Below, piece by piece: positions 8,415 to 15,853 of a stretch of 64,000 nucleotides of DNA. Under the pieces are notes generated by a model. That model did no database searches and was not told the DNA's origin. It saw only the letters and a program-made list of their open reading frames with translations. The stretch comes from Pseudoflavonifractor intestinihominis (GTDB lineage: Bacteria; Bacillota; Clostridia; Oscillospirales; Oscillospiraceae), in NCBI RefSeq assembly GCF_040096055.1, contig NZ_JBBMFK010000007.1, positions 1-64,000 on the forward strand. Reading direction: 5' to 3'. Numbering within the stretch: position 1 is the first letter of the stretch; the number at the start of each line of letters is the position of its first letter. A program made the translations under genes and the position numbers.

Positions 8415-9443
8415 TCACACATTCTGGGGCAGGTAAATATTCAGCTGGGTATAGAGGCAGCTGGAGGAGGGGGCCGTGCCGTAGACCAGGGCCTCATAGA
8501 GCAGCTGGAGGGGAAGGGAGCCCTGGAGCTCGGGCTGCTGGCCCAGGGTTGCGGTGATGACGCCCTCCCGCAGCATCTCCCGCTGGGCGGGAACCAGGTC
8601 GTTGGTGATGATGCGCAGGGGGCGGTCGCCGGCTGCCCGCTTGGCCTCGCGGCAGACGGAGAAGTCACCCGGATTGACGATGTAAACCGCGCTGAGTTCC
8701 GGATGGTCCCGGAAGAGCTGGTGGACGGCGGAGTAATCGTTGTGGAAAAAGACGGTGGGGGCGCCGCCGTTGAGCAGATGGATGCCGGGGTAGTTCTGCC
8801 GCAGTTCGCTGATGAAGCCGTCGGCCCGCTCCGCGAAGCTGGGGACTGTTGCGGTGAAAATAGTGATCATGGCCACGGTTCCCACGCCGCCAATGGCCAT
8901 GGCGCACAGCCCGGCGGCCACATGTCCCGCCTTCCGGTAGTCGCAGCCCACATAGCACAGCCGCGGCTCTCCCGGCTCGTCCATATTGTAGAACACCACG
9001 GGGGCATGGCGGTCGGCAAAGGAGCGGGCCAGGGCCAGGAGCTGGGGATTGCCGGAGGGGTTCAGGGCCAGGCCGGACAGCTCGTCGGCCTGGATCTGCT
9101 CCAGGACCGGGGCCAGGGCCTGGGGGGCCAGAGAGGAGATGAGGTAGAAAAGCACCTCGATTCCCAGATCCTCCAGTTCCGCCGCCTTTTTCCGGGCTGA
9201 GCGGAGGATGTCCTGATAAAAAATAAACTCCGGCCCGTCCGGAATGAGAAAGCCCAGCCTGAGACGCTGCTTGCCGGCGGCCAGGATCTTTCCCGCCAGA
9301 TTGGGGCGGTAGTTCAGTTCCTCCATAATGTTCCGGACGGCCTGAGCGGTCTCCGGCTTGACGCCGGGGCGGTTGTTGAGCACGCGGTCCACAGTGCCGC
9401 GGGAGACGCCCGCCAGTCGTGCGATTTCCTTGATGGTTGCCAT
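8415..9443 (-). CDS. LacI/GalR family transcriptional regulator
   Basis: A 342-aa regulator with an N-terminal LacI helix-turn-helix (IKEIARLAGVSRGTVDRVLN, residues 4-23), the hinge region NYRPNLAGKIL, and a periplasmic-binding-protein-like sugar-sensing domain from about residue 60. The start has an AGGAGGACTC site. The DRVL variant of the recognition helix is typical of carbohydrate-responsive members. It lies upstream of, and in the same orientation as, the GH3 gene whose leader carries two palindromes, so it is the likely ligand-dependent regulator of that glycosidase. The effector is not predictable from sequence. Confidence 0.9.
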   Translation of the reverse strand: MATIKEIARLAGVSRGTVDRVLNNRPGVKPETAQAVRNIMEELNYRPNLAGKILAAGKQRLRLGFLIPDGPEFIFYQDILRSARKKAAELEDLGIEVLFYLISSLAPQALAPVLEQIQADELSGLALNPSGNPQLLALARSFADRHAPVVFYNMDEPGEPRLCYVGCDYRKAGHVAAGLCAMAIGGVGTVAMITIFTATVPSFAERADGFISELRQNYPGIHLLNGGAPTVFFHNDYSAVHQLFRDHPELSAVYIVNPGDFSVCREAKRAAGDRPLRIITNDLVPAQREMLREGVITATLGQQPELQGSLPLQLLYEALVYGTAPSSSCLYTQLNIYLPQNV

Positions 9444-9510
9444 GGGAGTCCTCCTGAGGCGGCGGAGAAAAGGATATCGTCCGTCAGATAGAAATTTACA
9501 TAACCTATAT

Positions 9511-9538
9511 TTTATAAGAACGGGTTGAAACTTGTCAA
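9511..9538 (-). promoter_or_regulatory. Promoter of the LacI-type regulator
   Basis: On the minus strand, a perfect TTGACA (9538-9533) is followed after 16 nt by TATAAA (9516-9511), or after 18 nt by TAAAAT. It overlaps no operator-like palindrome. Confidence 0.7.
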
Positions 9539-9559
9539 CGGGAAAGTGGATGCCGGTCT

Positions 9560-9588
9560 TTGACCGCGGGAGCGGAATGTGCTATAAT
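9560..9588 (+). promoter_or_regulatory. Promoter of the GreA-like gene
   Basis: TTGACC at 9560-9565 and TATAAT at 9583-9588 are separated by 17 nt, about 80 nt before the start codon. Confidence 0.8.
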
Positions 9589-9667
9589 CGGGGGCACGGA
9601 AGCGGCGCGCGCAGCCGGCCACGGCCCGACGCCGGACGGAGAAAAACCATGAAAAGGAAGCGGCGAA

Positions 9668-10171
9668 ATGCACAACGAACTGACCCGGAAGGATCTCCAG
9701 ATGATGCGGGAGGAGCTGGATTACCGGCGGATCACCCTGCGGCCCAAGCTGCTGGAGGCGGTAAAGGAGGCCAGGGGGTTTGGCGATCTCAGCGAGAATT
9801 TTGAGTATAAGGCGGCCAAGCAGGAGAAAAACCGGAACGAGAGCCGCATCCGGTTCCTGGAGAACATGATCCGCACCGCGGTGGTCATCTCCGACCAGGC
9901 CGCGCCGGATACGGTGGGGCTCTACGACAAGGTCACGGTTTACCTGGAGGAGGACGACGAGACCGAGACCTACCAGGTGGTCACCACCATGCGGCAGGAC
10001 GCCCTCCACGGCCGCATCAGCAAGGAGTCTCCCGTAGGCGCCGCCCTGCTGGGCAGGCATGTGGGGGAGCGGTTTTACATCAAGGTCAACGACAACTACG
10101 GCTACTACGCGGTGGTGAAGGCCATCGAGAAGGGGGAAGACGACGGCTCCGTGCCCCTTAATCGTTTCTGA
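9668..10171 (+). CDS. GreA/GreB family transcription elongation factor
   Basis: A 167-aa protein with the two-part GreA structure: an N-terminal antiparallel coiled coil (about 1-75) carrying the signature ARGFGDLSENFEYKAAK, with the acidic tip residues that reach into the RNA polymerase secondary channel, and a C-terminal FKBP-like domain (about 85-160). It rescues backtracked RNA polymerase by stimulating transcript cleavage. The AAGGAAG site supports the chosen ATG. The C-terminal half is rather divergent, so it may be a second, specialised Gre factor and not the housekeeping GreA. Confidence 0.85.
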   Translation: MHNELTRKDLQMMREELDYRRITLRPKLLEAVKEARGFGDLSENFEYKAAKQEKNRNESRIRFLENMIRTAVVISDQAAPDTVGLYDKVTVYLEEDDETETYQVVTTMRQDALHGRISKESPVGAALLGRHVGERFYIKVNDNYGYYAVVKAIEKGEDDGSVPLNRF

Positions 10172-10314
10172 GCGTTTCTGCCCGGACTTGTTTTCAATTT
10201 GTTCACAGGTTCTTTAAAAAATAGTCAATATTTTGCGGGGAAAACATGGTATTCTCTTAGTGTCAGCAGATGACAGAAGTTTTCCCTCCTCCCTCTCTTT
10301 TCTTACACACACAG

Positions 10315-10348
10315 GAAAACGGGTCCGCCGTATGGCGGACCCGTTTTC
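10315..10348. terminator. Bidirectional terminator
   Basis: A stem of CGGGTCCGCC and its complement around GTAT is flanked by AAAA on the left and TTTT on the right. It separates the greA-like gene from the convergent small membrane protein. Confidence 0.8.
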
Positions 10349-10366
10349 TGCTGTTGCGGGGGCGGT

Positions 10367-10579
10367 TCAGCTGTCCTGCCCGCCGCCCAGCATACCGTTG
10401 AGCCGCTCGCTCTGCGTGCCGAAGTAAAAGGCGATGATAACGGAGAATACAGTCAGGAAATCCTGCCCGGAGATCCGCTCCGTAAGGACAGAGAAAGCGA
10501 AAACCACTGTCAGCACCAGAGTCACAAGACTTTTTACACATAAAAGGCTGGCAAGCCGCTTCTGCCAGAGCGTACCCAT
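10367..10579 (-). CDS. Small holin-like membrane protein, function unknown
   Basis: A 70-aa protein starting MGTLWQKRLAS, preceded by a strong AAAGGAGG site, which makes this start preferable to one 16 codons upstream. It has two predicted membrane helices, SLVTLVLTVVFAFSVL and FLTVFSVIIAFYFGT, and ends in a polar tail. Two-helix proteins with an AFYFGTQ motif occur in Clostridial prophages and beside holins, but no phage genes are near this one. Function is not assigned. Confidence 0.55.
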   Translation of the reverse strand: MGTLWQKRLASLLCVKSLVTLVLTVVFAFSVLTERISGQDFLTVFSVIIAFYFGTQSERLNGMLGGGQDS

Positions 10580-10727
10580 GGCGCGCCTCCTTTCCGGCGG
10601 CCCGGTGGAAGATGGGCCGCAGTCCATGCTATGCGCCGGTCGGGGCCGGTGTGAGCCGCAGAGGGAGCTCTTATACGGTACACGGAGTGTGCCGTACGCC
10701 TATGGGGATGTGGAATACGGTTTACCG

Positions 10728-10771
10728 TAAAATAAAATACTCGCCGCAAGCGATGCATCGCTTGCGGCGAG
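10728..10771 (-). terminator. Terminator of the tRNA-Leu gene
   Basis: A perfect 16-bp inverted repeat starting CTCGCCGCAAGCGATG lies directly after the tRNA CCA end and is followed on the minus strand by a TATTTTATTTTA tract. Confidence 0.85.
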
Positions 10772-10772
10772 T

Positions 10773-10857
10773 TGGTACGGGTAGTGGGGGTCGAACCCAC
10801 ACGCCTTGCGGCACAGGAACCTAAATCCTGCACGTCTGCCAATTCCGCCATACCCGC
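10773..10857 (-). tRNA. tRNA-Leu (anticodon UAG)
   Basis: An 85-nt class II tRNA with an encoded CCA end. The acceptor stem GCGGGTA pairs with TACCCGT (one G-U at 1-72), the anticodon loop TTTAGGT gives UAG between CAGGA and TCCTG, there is an extra variable arm, and the T-arm reads GGTTCGACCCC. The 5' half is duplicated 0.5 kb upstream at 11335-11376. No good promoter is visible in the DNA now directly upstream; the strong promoter lies beyond the duplicate. Confidence 0.93.
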
Positions 10858-10862
10858 GTATT
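10821..10862. repeat. 42-bp direct repeat, tRNA-proximal copy (att-like)
   Basis: This copy covers the tRNA-Leu 5' half from the anticodon loop to the first base plus 5 bp of 5' flank. It matches 11335-11376 at 41 of 42 positions; the one difference is C at 10855 against T at 11369. Confidence 0.85.
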
Positions 10863-11334
10863 TAGTTCCCCTCTATTTTTACTCGGGGAGGGGCGCCCGA
10901 GGCGGTGCGTTATGCTTGATCCGCGTCAATAAAAACAGGTGACAGGGTGGGCTGTCTGCCTTTTGCCTTTATTGAAAATAAGGAAATGACGTTACTACAT
11001 AGAAATCCGCAAGGCTAAAAGCTACAGTACAAACACGCAGCTTAGACTACAGGCATAAAACAAAAGAATGTTGTTACTTATGACGGTGTTCGACTTTATC
11101 TGTTATGGTTCCATCTTTGTTGATTTTTCTTGTTGTCTTGACTGTGGAGCCATCTGATTGATTAAAGATTTGAGTAACACGAGCCGTATGTTTTCCTGCC
11201 CAGGTTTCCGTCTTATCGGGACTCTTTGCAGGTCGTGTTGGCAATTTAGCCTTCTGCTTTATTAGGTCTCCCATTAACATTACCCCCTCGTTAAAGATAT
11301 CTGTTTTCAAAAGATTTTACTGAGGTGACAATAT
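10863..11334. mobile_element. Small insert in tRNA-Leu flanked by direct repeats
   Basis: 472 bp lie between the two copies of the 42-bp repeat. The stretch is AT-rich compared with the surroundings and encodes only one small charged protein on the minus strand; 10863-11073 shows no gene. It has no integrase, so it could be a deletion remnant of a tRNA-integrating element, a satellite mobilised in trans, or a local duplication. The stranded promoter at 11420-11448 supports insertion into an originally intact tRNA gene. Confidence 0.5.
11074..11274 (-). CDS. Small basic protein inside the tRNA insert
   Basis: A 66-aa protein beginning MGDLIKQKAK; a GAGGGGG site stands 8 nt before this ATG. 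An upstream ATG in the same frame is too close to the site. The sequence is lysine- and threonine-rich, with the end VEHRHK, no membrane helix and no cysteine. The C-terminal half has a beta-strand-like alternation (QSDGSTVKTTRKINKDGTIT). I do not recognise it. Its AT-rich codon use differs from flanking genes, in line with the insert being foreign. Confidence 0.5.
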   Translation of the reverse strand: MGDLIKQKAKLPTRPAKSPDKTETWAGKHTARVTQIFNQSDGSTVKTTRKINKDGTITDKVEHRHK

Positions 11335-11376
11335 CTAAATCCTGCACGTCTGCCAATTCCGCCATACCTGCGTATT
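11335..11376. repeat. 42-bp direct repeat, distal copy: truncated tRNA-Leu 5' half
   Basis: This copy has the tRNA 5' half without the 3' half, so it cannot give a functional tRNA. It is directly downstream, on the minus strand, of a consensus promoter, as expected for the remains of the original gene. Confidence 0.85.
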
Positions 11377-11419
11377 GAAATTTGCTGCTGCCAGGAAAAG
11401 AGACAAAGGAACTGGAGGT

Positions 11420-11448
11420 ATTTTAGCATTGCGCGGCAAAATTGTCAA
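11420..11448 (-). promoter_or_regulatory. Stranded original promoter of tRNA-Leu
   Basis: On the minus strand a perfect TTGACA (11448-11443) and TAAAAT (11425-11420) are 17 nt apart. Transcription would start around 11413, about 40 nt before the truncated tRNA copy, and would have to cross the insert to reach the intact tRNA. Confidence 0.8.
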
Positions 11449-11538
11449 TTGAACCGGAGGGGAAAACACACTATAATGGTATCCAACGCAGAAAATGAAA
11501 ACAACGCCGGAGGCTCCGGCGGCGAGGATGTGAGGCAT

Positions 11539-12414
11539 ATGAAGCGCGCGCCCAGGGTGGCGGCAGTCCATGATATGTCCGGCGTAGGCCGGTGTTCGCT
11601 GACGGTGATCCTGCCGGTGCTCTCCGCCATGGGGTGCCAGTGCAACCCCATGCTGACGGCCTATCTCTCGGCCCACACGGCCTTTCCGGCGTCGGAGCAC
11701 GCGGTGTTTCTGGACCTGACGGAGCAGATGGGCCGGGTGGCGGCCCATTGGGCGGAGCTGGGGGTGGCGCCCGACGCCATATACAGCGGCTTTCTGGGCT
11801 CGGAGCGGCAGATCGGCCTGCTCCAGACCGCCATCTGGCGGTTCCGGCGGGAGAAGACCCTGGTGCTGGTGGACCCGGTGATGGGGGACCACGGCCGGGC
11901 CTACCGGACCTGCACGCCGGATCTGTGTGCCCGGATGGGGGACCTGGCCGCCCAGGCGGACGTGATCACCCCCAACCTGACCGAGGCGGCCCTGCTGCTG
12001 GGGGAGGAGTACCAGGCGTCTCCGGACCGGGAGACCGTCCGCACCTGGCTGGAGCGGCTCTCCCTGGAGGGCAGGCGGTCGGTGGTGCTCACCGGCGTAT
12101 CCGGCGGCGGGGAACAGGTGGGCGCGGCCAGCCTGGACCACGCCACCGGCAGAATGGAGCTGGCCCTGACCCATCGGGAGCAGGGCAGCTTCCCCGGGAC
12201 AGGAGATCTCTTCGCTGCGGTGCTGCTGGGCGGCCTGCTGCGGGGCGCGTCTCTGGGGCAGGCGGCGGCGGACGCGGCGGCCTTTGTGCAGCAGTGCGTG
12301 AGCCGCACCCTGGCTCTGGCCACGCCTCCGCTGGAGGGCGTGGAGTTCGAGGGCCTGCTGGGGCTGCTCACTGCCGGGGGAGCCCTGCCCGCAGTCACAA
12401 GAGAGGCGCTGTAG
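11539..12414 (+). CDS. pdxY: Pyridoxamine kinase (PdxY-like)
   Basis: A ribokinase-superfamily enzyme that phosphorylates pyridoxal or pyridoxamine in the vitamin B6 salvage pathway. The 291-aa form starts at MKRAPRVAAVHDMSGVGRCSL, whose N-terminal strand matches the family start; a longer in-frame form from 11476 is possible. Family features include the SGVGRCSLT substrate motif, YSGFLGSERQ, DPVMGD, the PNLTEA segment, and the anion-hole and catalytic Asp in PGTGDLFAA. It stands alone, ending at a terminator shared with the convergent amidase gene. Confidence 0.88.
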   Translation: MKRAPRVAAVHDMSGVGRCSLTVILPVLSAMGCQCNPMLTAYLSAHTAFPASEHAVFLDLTEQMGRVAAHWAELGVAPDAIYSGFLGSERQIGLLQTAIWRFRREKTLVLVDPVMGDHGRAYRTCTPDLCARMGDLAAQADVITPNLTEAALLLGEEYQASPDRETVRTWLERLSLEGRRSVVLTGVSGGGEQVGAASLDHATGRMELALTHREQGSFPGTGDLFAAVLLGGLLRGASLGQAAADAAAFVQQCVSRTLALATPPLEGVEFEGLLGLLTAGGALPAVTREAL

Positions 12415-12441
12415 AGACCGCCGAACGCGTATGCGGAATCG

Positions 12442-12484
12442 AACACGGGCCTGCCGGGACTTCTCCCGGCAGGCCCGTGTTTTG
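12442..12484. terminator. Bidirectional terminator
   Basis: An 18-bp GC-rich stem starting ACACGGGCCTGCCGGGA with a CTTC-type loop is followed by TTTT. It serves the kinase and the convergent amidase. Confidence 0.85.
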
Positions 12485-12485
12485 C

Positions 12486-13151
12486 TTAAAACGTCAGATC
12501 GTCCAGAAAGGCCTCCCAGGCCTCGGGATGCTGGACATAGTACCGGGGGCACTCCTTGCCGGTCACATCGTAGTGGCGGAGGATCTGGTCCCGGTCCAGG
12601 TGGTAGGTGTCGATCAGCCACTGGACCAGCTTGACCAGGGCGTCATAGGAGGCCTGGTTGAATGCGCCGGTGTCGTCCGGGTGGCAGACCTCGATGGACA
12701 GTGTGTCGTAATTGCGCTGGCTGGAGGCGTAGGCCACCTCGTCCAGGGGTACGCACTCCAGGATCTCCCCGTCCAGGCCGACGACAAAGTTGCTGCTGGC
12801 AAAGGTCTCGCCGGTCTCGGCCAGACCGGCAAAGTAGCTCCGGTTCTGCTCGGCAGTGGTGCCTGGGTTGCCGGTGTAGTGGACCACCACGCCGTTGACG
12901 GCCGTCAGCTTTTTCCCAGGGCGGGAGTACTGGTTGATGGGCAGCAGCTCCCGGGTCACCCACTCCGGCGCGTCGGGGACCTCATCCGGCAGCGTCCCGG
13001 CGGCGCTGGGGCCGCCCGGCGCAAGGGCGGACAGCACGGCGCGGACCAGCAGCAGGATCACAACCACGGCGGCCAGTACGGCGGGCAGCCGCAGCTCTCT
13101 GGGCAGTCTGGGGCGGGTGGAGTTGGACGGTTTTTGCATGGTGCTGTTCAT
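12486..13151 (-). CDS. Membrane-anchored N-acetylmuramoyl-L-alanine amidase (Amidase_2)
   Basis: A 221-aa peptidoglycan amidase that cleaves between MurNAc and L-alanine outside the cell. After a basic, Pro-rich N-terminus it has one membrane helix at about 23-43, a short linker, and an Amidase_2 (T7 lysozyme-like) domain at about 75-215. The zinc ligands are visible as His in VVVHYTGN, and His plus Cys in RHYDVTGKECP; the catalytic-site region LSIEVCHPD is also present. It is tethered, with the catalytic domain outside. It may act in wall remodelling or with the NamZ-like protein encoded nearby, though they are not in one operon. Confidence 0.88.
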   Translation of the reverse strand: MNSTMQKPSNSTRPRLPRELRLPAVLAAVVVILLLVRAVLSALAPGGPSAAGTLPDEVPDAPEWVTRELLPINQYSRPGKKLTAVNGVVVHYTGNPGTTAEQNRSYFAGLAETGETFASSNFVVGLDGEILECVPLDEVAYASSQRNYDTLSIEVCHPDDTGAFNQASYDALVKLVQWLIDTYHLDRDQILRHYDVTGKECPRYYVQHPEAWEAFLDDLTF

Positions 13152-13245
13152 GGTATATGCCTCCCGGCGGTGTGTTGGTGCTGATGAATATCATAGCACA
13201 AACCGGGGCGGCAGGACAAGAGCGAGGAAATTTGTCAGAAAAACG

Positions 13246-14781
13246 TTATCTGAGCCGGAACAGCCGGGAGGGGCGGACGCCCTGGGCGGAGAGGGCGGCC
13301 AGGTAGAGGACCCCGCCGAACAGGATGCACGCCAGGCAGGCGGCGGCGCTGTCCATACCCGCGTCCAGCAGGATGCGGAAGAGCAGGTTGATGACCAGCC
13401 CCATGAGCAGGGCGGACAGGGCGGGGGCGGTGCACCACTGGAAGAGACGCGATTTTAAGCCTGTGCGGCGGGAGACTTCCCAGTAGTTGAGCAGGGCGCC
13501 CAGGGCGGAGCTGAGGACGAATCCGGCCACGTAGCCTCCCAGCCCCACGCCGGGCAGGCCCATGAGCACCCAGGTGCACCCCAGCTGAACCCCGCCGCAG
13601 AGCAGGGAGCTGCGGGCGGCTGCGGCCTGGCGGCCGATGCCGCTGAGAACGCCGGAGAGCACCGACTGGTAGCAGGACAGCAGCACCCCCACCGACAGGG
13701 GGACCATGTACCGGCCCACGGTGGCCTCCCGGAAGAGATAGACGCCGATGGTGGGTCCCAGCACCACCAGAATGGCCAGAGCGGGCATGACCAGCACGGA
13801 GGTGGCCAGCAGGGCCTTGTGGATGCGGCGGCGGACCTCGTCCATCCGGCCCAGGGCCACGCTCTGGGACAGCTTGGGCACCAGCACCAGCCCCATGGCG
13901 CCGATAAAGGCGGTGGGCAGGCAGAGCATGGGCACCGTCATACCGCACAGTACGCCGAAGGCGCTCATGGCGGCGGACACGTCCATGCCCGCGTGGACCA
14001 GCCGCTGGGGGATGAGCACGGCGTTGGCCGAGCCCATCAGGTTGCCCAGCAGGGCGGTGGCGGCGATGGGAAGGGCGATGGCGCCCATCCGGCGGGAGAG
14101 GCGGCGGGGCTCCTCGCCGGGACCGGCCAGGGCGGAAGGGCGGCCCATGTGCCGCCGGAAGAGGATCACCAGTGTGACGGAGGAGAACAGCTCGGAACAG
14201 CACATGCCCGCCACGATGATGCCCACCACCCGCTCCGGATACTGGGGCAGCAGCAGCACCAGCAGGCCCAGCACCGCGCCGGTGCGGATGAGCTGCTCGG
14301 TCAGCTCCACGGCGGCGGGGGGACGGATGTTGCCCGTGCCGTAGAAGTAGTGCTTGTGGAGGTTCTCGATGCCGGTGAGGAGGATGCAGGGGAGCAGCAG
14401 CAGCAGGCCCAGCTGGGTGCGGGCGTCCCCCAGCAGGTGGACGGAGATGGGGTCGTACAGCAGGACGGTCACCCCCGCCACCAGGGCAAAGAGCACCAGA
14501 AAGGCGGTGAGGGCCTTTCGGAGCAGCTGGACCACGGCCCTGGGGTTGCCCAGGGCCTGGTACTCCGCCGACAGGTTGGACACCGCCACCGTCAGCCCGA
14601 TGGCGGTGAGGGACATGATCACAGAGTACACCGGCATAATGAGCTGGTAGAGGCCCATCACCTCCGCGCCGATGAGGCGGGAGAGAAAGATCCGGTACAC
14701 GAACCCCAGCACCTGGGAAATGATGCTGGTGAGGGTGAGCACCAGTGTGCCGTACAGCATGGACGAGCGGTTGAGTTTCAA
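13246..14781 (-). CDS. SpoVB/MurJ-type polysaccharide or lipid-linked precursor flippase
   Basis: A 511-aa MOP-superfamily transporter with about 14 membrane helices spread along the whole length. The start MKLNRSSMLYGTLVLTLTSIISQVLGFVYRI is typical of the SpoVB group, which flips lipid-linked wall precursors and is required for spore cortex formation in Bacillus. Family hallmarks include GAEVMGLYQLIMPVY and LTAIGLTVAVS. It is separated by 94 nt from the amidase gene, which lies downstream on the same strand, so both may be transcribed together as a cell-wall pair. SpoVB, YtgP and MurJ roles cannot be separated by reading alone. Confidence 0.85.
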   Translation of the reverse strand: MKLNRSSMLYGTLVLTLTSIISQVLGFVYRIFLSRLIGAEVMGLYQLIMPVYSVIMSLTAIGLTVAVSNLSAEYQALGNPRAVVQLLRKALTAFLVLFALVAGVTVLLYDPISVHLLGDARTQLGLLLLLPCILLTGIENLHKHYFYGTGNIRPPAAVELTEQLIRTGAVLGLLVLLLPQYPERVVGIIVAGMCCSELFSSVTLVILFRRHMGRPSALAGPGEEPRRLSRRMGAIALPIAATALLGNLMGSANAVLIPQRLVHAGMDVSAAMSAFGVLCGMTVPMLCLPTAFIGAMGLVLVPKLSQSVALGRMDEVRRRIHKALLATSVLVMPALAILVVLGPTIGVYLFREATVGRYMVPLSVGVLLSCYQSVLSGVLSGIGRQAAAARSSLLCGGVQLGCTWVLMGLPGVGLGGYVAGFVLSSALGALLNYWEVSRRTGLKSRLFQWCTAPALSALLMGLVINLLFRILLDAGMDSAAACLACILFGGVLYLAALSAQGVRPSRLFRLR

Positions 14782-14845
14782 GGTTCACGCCCCCTTCCTG
14801 GATAGCTTATTCACGGGACAAGGGGGACATGAGGGCAGAAACATT

Positions 14846-14874
14846 TTGACAAACGGCAGATCAGGGCGTATGAT
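14846..14874 (+). promoter_or_regulatory. Promoter of the DUF554 pseudogene
   Basis: A perfect TTGACA (14846-14851) and TATGAT (14869-14874) are 17 nt apart, about 45 nt before the start codon. The promoter remains consensus although the gene is broken. Confidence 0.8.
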
Positions 14875-14920
14875 AAAAAAGCTATTGATGTAAAGTGTAA
14901 AAGCAAACGGGGGAAAATCC

Positions 14921-15569
14921 ATGCTGGCTACCATTATCAATGTGGCGCTGATCCTGCTGGGCAGCGCCCTAGGCCTGGTGTTCAAGAACAGGATCAGCGC
15001 CCGGTTCGCCTCCATCCTCACCTGCGCCCTGAGGCTGTGCGTGCTGGGTATCGGTATCTCGGGCATGGTGGGTACGGCGGACACAGCGGATGGACGGCCT
15101 GGGGGATCTGCTCCGCCGGAAGCTGATCCGGGGGGACAACAACAGCCGTTTTGTGGAGGGCTTTGTCACCGCCTCGGTCCTCTTCTGCGTGGGGGCCATG
15201 GCCATCAACGGCTCCATGCAGGCGGGTATGCTGGGCAAGTACGACATCCTCATCTCCAAAGGCGTCATCGACGGCGTCACCGCCATCACCTTTGCCGCCG
15301 CCATGGGGGTGGGCGTGGCCTTTTCCGCCATCCCGCTGCTGCTCTACCAGGGGGGCCTGACCCTCATCTTCGCCCTGGTGGGACAGGGGATGGACCCGGC
15401 GGTGGTCACCGAGATGAACGCCGTGGGCGGCACCATCATCGTGGGCATCGGCCTGAATATGCTGGGCCTGCCCAAGGAGAAGATCCGGGTGGGCAACATG
15501 CTGCCCGCCATTTTCCTGCCCATCGGGTATATTCCCCTGGCCGGCCTGATCGGCGGGCTTATGGGGTGA
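14921..15569 (+). pseudogene. DUF554 family membrane protein, broken by an internal deletion
   Basis: The first frame (from MLATIINVALILLGSALG) holds the family's N-terminal helices to GIGISGMVGTADT and then loses homology. A second frame, shifted by one, carries the remainder from RMDGLGDLL through FVEGFVTASVLFCVGAMAINGS to LGLPKEKIRVGNMLPAIF and ends at 15569. Compared with intact family members about 22-25 codons, including one membrane helix (the usual LGxxxGE segment), are missing at about 15085, with a length not divisible by three. The protein cannot be made in full. A GGTAC-bordered small deletion is the simplest cause; an assembly error is possible. The family is of unknown function (YdfK/YqgA). 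Confidence 0.8.
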
Positions 15570-15589
15570 GATGTTTTTTTCAGAGAGAA

Positions 15590-15621
15590 GGGAGCGGATG
15601 GAGGCCATTCCATCCGCTCCC
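15590..15621 (+). terminator. Terminator-like hairpin after the DUF554 pseudogene
   Basis: GGGAGCGGATGGA and its complement form a 13-bp stem around 6 nt. The T-tract after it is weak, while a T7 run lies before it, so it may act better on the minus strand. Confidence 0.5.
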
Positions 15622-15687
15622 TTGCTGTATGGCGGCGCATAAGCCTACCCGATGGAGGGATGTACAAATTGAATAAAACGTGCGGCG

Positions 15688-15712
15688 AATTATCGGAAAT
15701 GTTTCGATAATT
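15688..15712. promoter_or_regulatory. 25-bp dyad, candidate operator
   Basis: Perfect half-sites AATTATCG and CGATAATT are separated by 9 bp, with symmetry extending inward. It stands 60 bp upstream of the proposed NamZ promoter. It could be a dimeric regulator site or part of a hairpin; no partner gene is obvious. Confidence 0.4.
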
Positions 15713-15774
15713 TGCATATAAAAGGCCGGAAAATTCCGATGCACGGTACTAAATTTCGAAAAGGCCCAAACTTA

Positions 15775-15803
15775 TTGATACAATCCGCCCGGTGAGATAG
15801 TAT
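15775..15803 (+). promoter_or_regulatory. Candidate promoter of the NamZ-like gene
   Basis: TTGATA (15775-15780) and TAGTAT (15798-15803) are 17 nt apart, about 50 nt before the start codon. Confidence 0.5.
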
Positions 15804-15853
15804 GTGAGTGCTCCGCAACGGGAGCCAAACTCTAAGAAAAGGGCGGAAAGAAC

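Noticed and set aside
10534..10851. 105-codon minus-strand frame over the tRNA-Leu gene
   Set aside because: It covers the tRNA, its terminator and the start of a better-supported small gene, so it is a chance frame.
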